The notes beneath the pieces are model-generated. The model searched no databases and was not told where the DNA came from. It saw nothing but the letters and a program-made list of their open reading frames with translations. From the NCBI RefSeq assembly GCF_001949145.1, contig NW_019091450.1, positions 992,651 through 1,056,650 of the forward strand: a stretch of DNA of 64,000 nucleotides, read 5' to 3'. Below are positions 63,201 to 64,000 of this stretch, piece by piece; positions within the stretch are counted from its first letter, which is position 1; each line of letters starts with the position of its first letter. The translations under genes were made by a program, and so were the position numbers. The DNA comes from Acanthaster planci (Eukaryota > Echinodermata > Asteroidea > Valvatida > Acanthasteridae).

Positions 63201-64000
63201 TATCTCTTTAAAATTAATTTTTAACAGTCTCATTAAAACAGACTCGATCAAAATACTTTTCCTGTAAACTGTTTCTTCCAAAAATCAAAAGAGAGGTTAA
63301 GAGGTTGGTTCTTTATTTCCTTTGATTTTTCTTTTTTCTTTCGTGTTCAATTTCGCCTTCCCTCCACAACAGCCGTGACCACATATCTAACAGCTGTACT
63401 CTCTCCAAATCTAACCCAACAAAAGACACAGTTAATTCGCTTTAAGACGTCCCGTTCAAGAAATACAAAAGACTGAAACGAGTCAGAGAGCGACTTATGT
63501 TACTTCACATTGATATTGAAATGACCGCACTGTGACCTCTTCCTCCCTCGTTCCGTTGGGAGAGTCGCAACTTTGGAAGGACGTTGAACCTTCAAAGCAT
63601 CCCGGAGACACTGTTGGAAAGACAGGACACTCTAAATAAAGCCCAACATTCAAAAATTAATAAAATAAAATAAAAGTGCAATTAAACACATTCTCAAAAC
63701 GTAGCCTACATTATATACGTAAAGCTGAAGATGATTAAGACATAAATGCACAGTTCTTTTCATTCACAAATCTAAGCATGGTATAGGATACAGAGCTGGA
63801 AAAAGGATATTAAGAAGACAACGGCGACAGATGATAATTAAATCTAATGCACAGGTCACGTCTCCGCCCCAAAAGACGGAACAATCAGCTAGCAGAAATA
63901 AATTGCGGAAATTGATAGCCAGTAACGCTCTTCGCAAAATACATGGCCCGTGTCAAAAAGGTGGCGAAATTTGTTATTAATACCCACGTAAATCATGCTA
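60244..64000. other. Right end of window, no gene recognised
   Basis: Several modest open frames exist on both strands (for example a 60643-60017 minus frame with a true ATG that runs into the foldback arm), but none resembles a known family or has convincing splice sites. Confidence 0.45.

Overview
This is eukaryotic, animal DNA: spliced genes with GT-AG introns, long AT-rich non-coding stretches, many small foldback and terminal-inverted-repeat elements, a Tc1 transposon, a LINE remnant and a tRNA-headed SINE. Frequent TGTACATGTACA-type palindromes, death-domain NACHT-LRR (NLR) genes and a vertebrate-like gene neighbourhood point to a marine invertebrate deuterostome. An echinoderm fits best, but amphioxus or hemichordate cannot be excluded from sequence alone.

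Layout. (1) 0.3-13.5 kb: two divergently transcribed single-copy genes, NKAPD1 on the minus strand (first three coding exons, the rest lies left of the window) and PIH1D2 on the plus strand (four coding exons, complete, 330 residues). Their head-to-head order is the same as I recall for human 11q23.1. Introns and the shared spacer are studded with TTAA-flanked, piggyBac-like miniature elements. (2) 13.5-27 kb: sparse DNA with one intronless gene at about 20-21 kb, encoding a ubiquitin-like domain followed by an ADP-ribosyltransferase-like domain. (3) 27-34 kb: a candidate first exon, a 614-base assembly gap and a dead 1.6-kb Tc1-type transposon. (4) 35-54 kb: two NLR genes facing away from each other. 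The right one (plus strand) reads as an intact 1077-residue protein with two death domains, Pro/Ser/Thr-rich linkers, NACHT and short LRRs, and all its introns are phase 1. The left one (minus strand) is a pseudogene: a 4-base deletion shifts the frame, about 480 bp is lost, and the coding sequence is joined in frame to a 218-bp internal piece of Tc1 transposase. The two copies share a 242-bp tract with no mismatch, which suggests recent gene conversion. (5) 54-64 kb: a LINE reverse-transcriptase remnant, a 1.6-kb foldback element carrying small GC-rich palindromes, and unannotated AT-rich DNA.

The genes are not one pathway. NKAPD1/PIH1D2 is housekeeping or cilium-related, whereas the NLR pair and perhaps the ubiquitin-like/ART gene fit innate immunity or stress signalling. 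Exon boundaries were derived by hand from splice sites, phase continuity and family resemblance; no transcript evidence was available.
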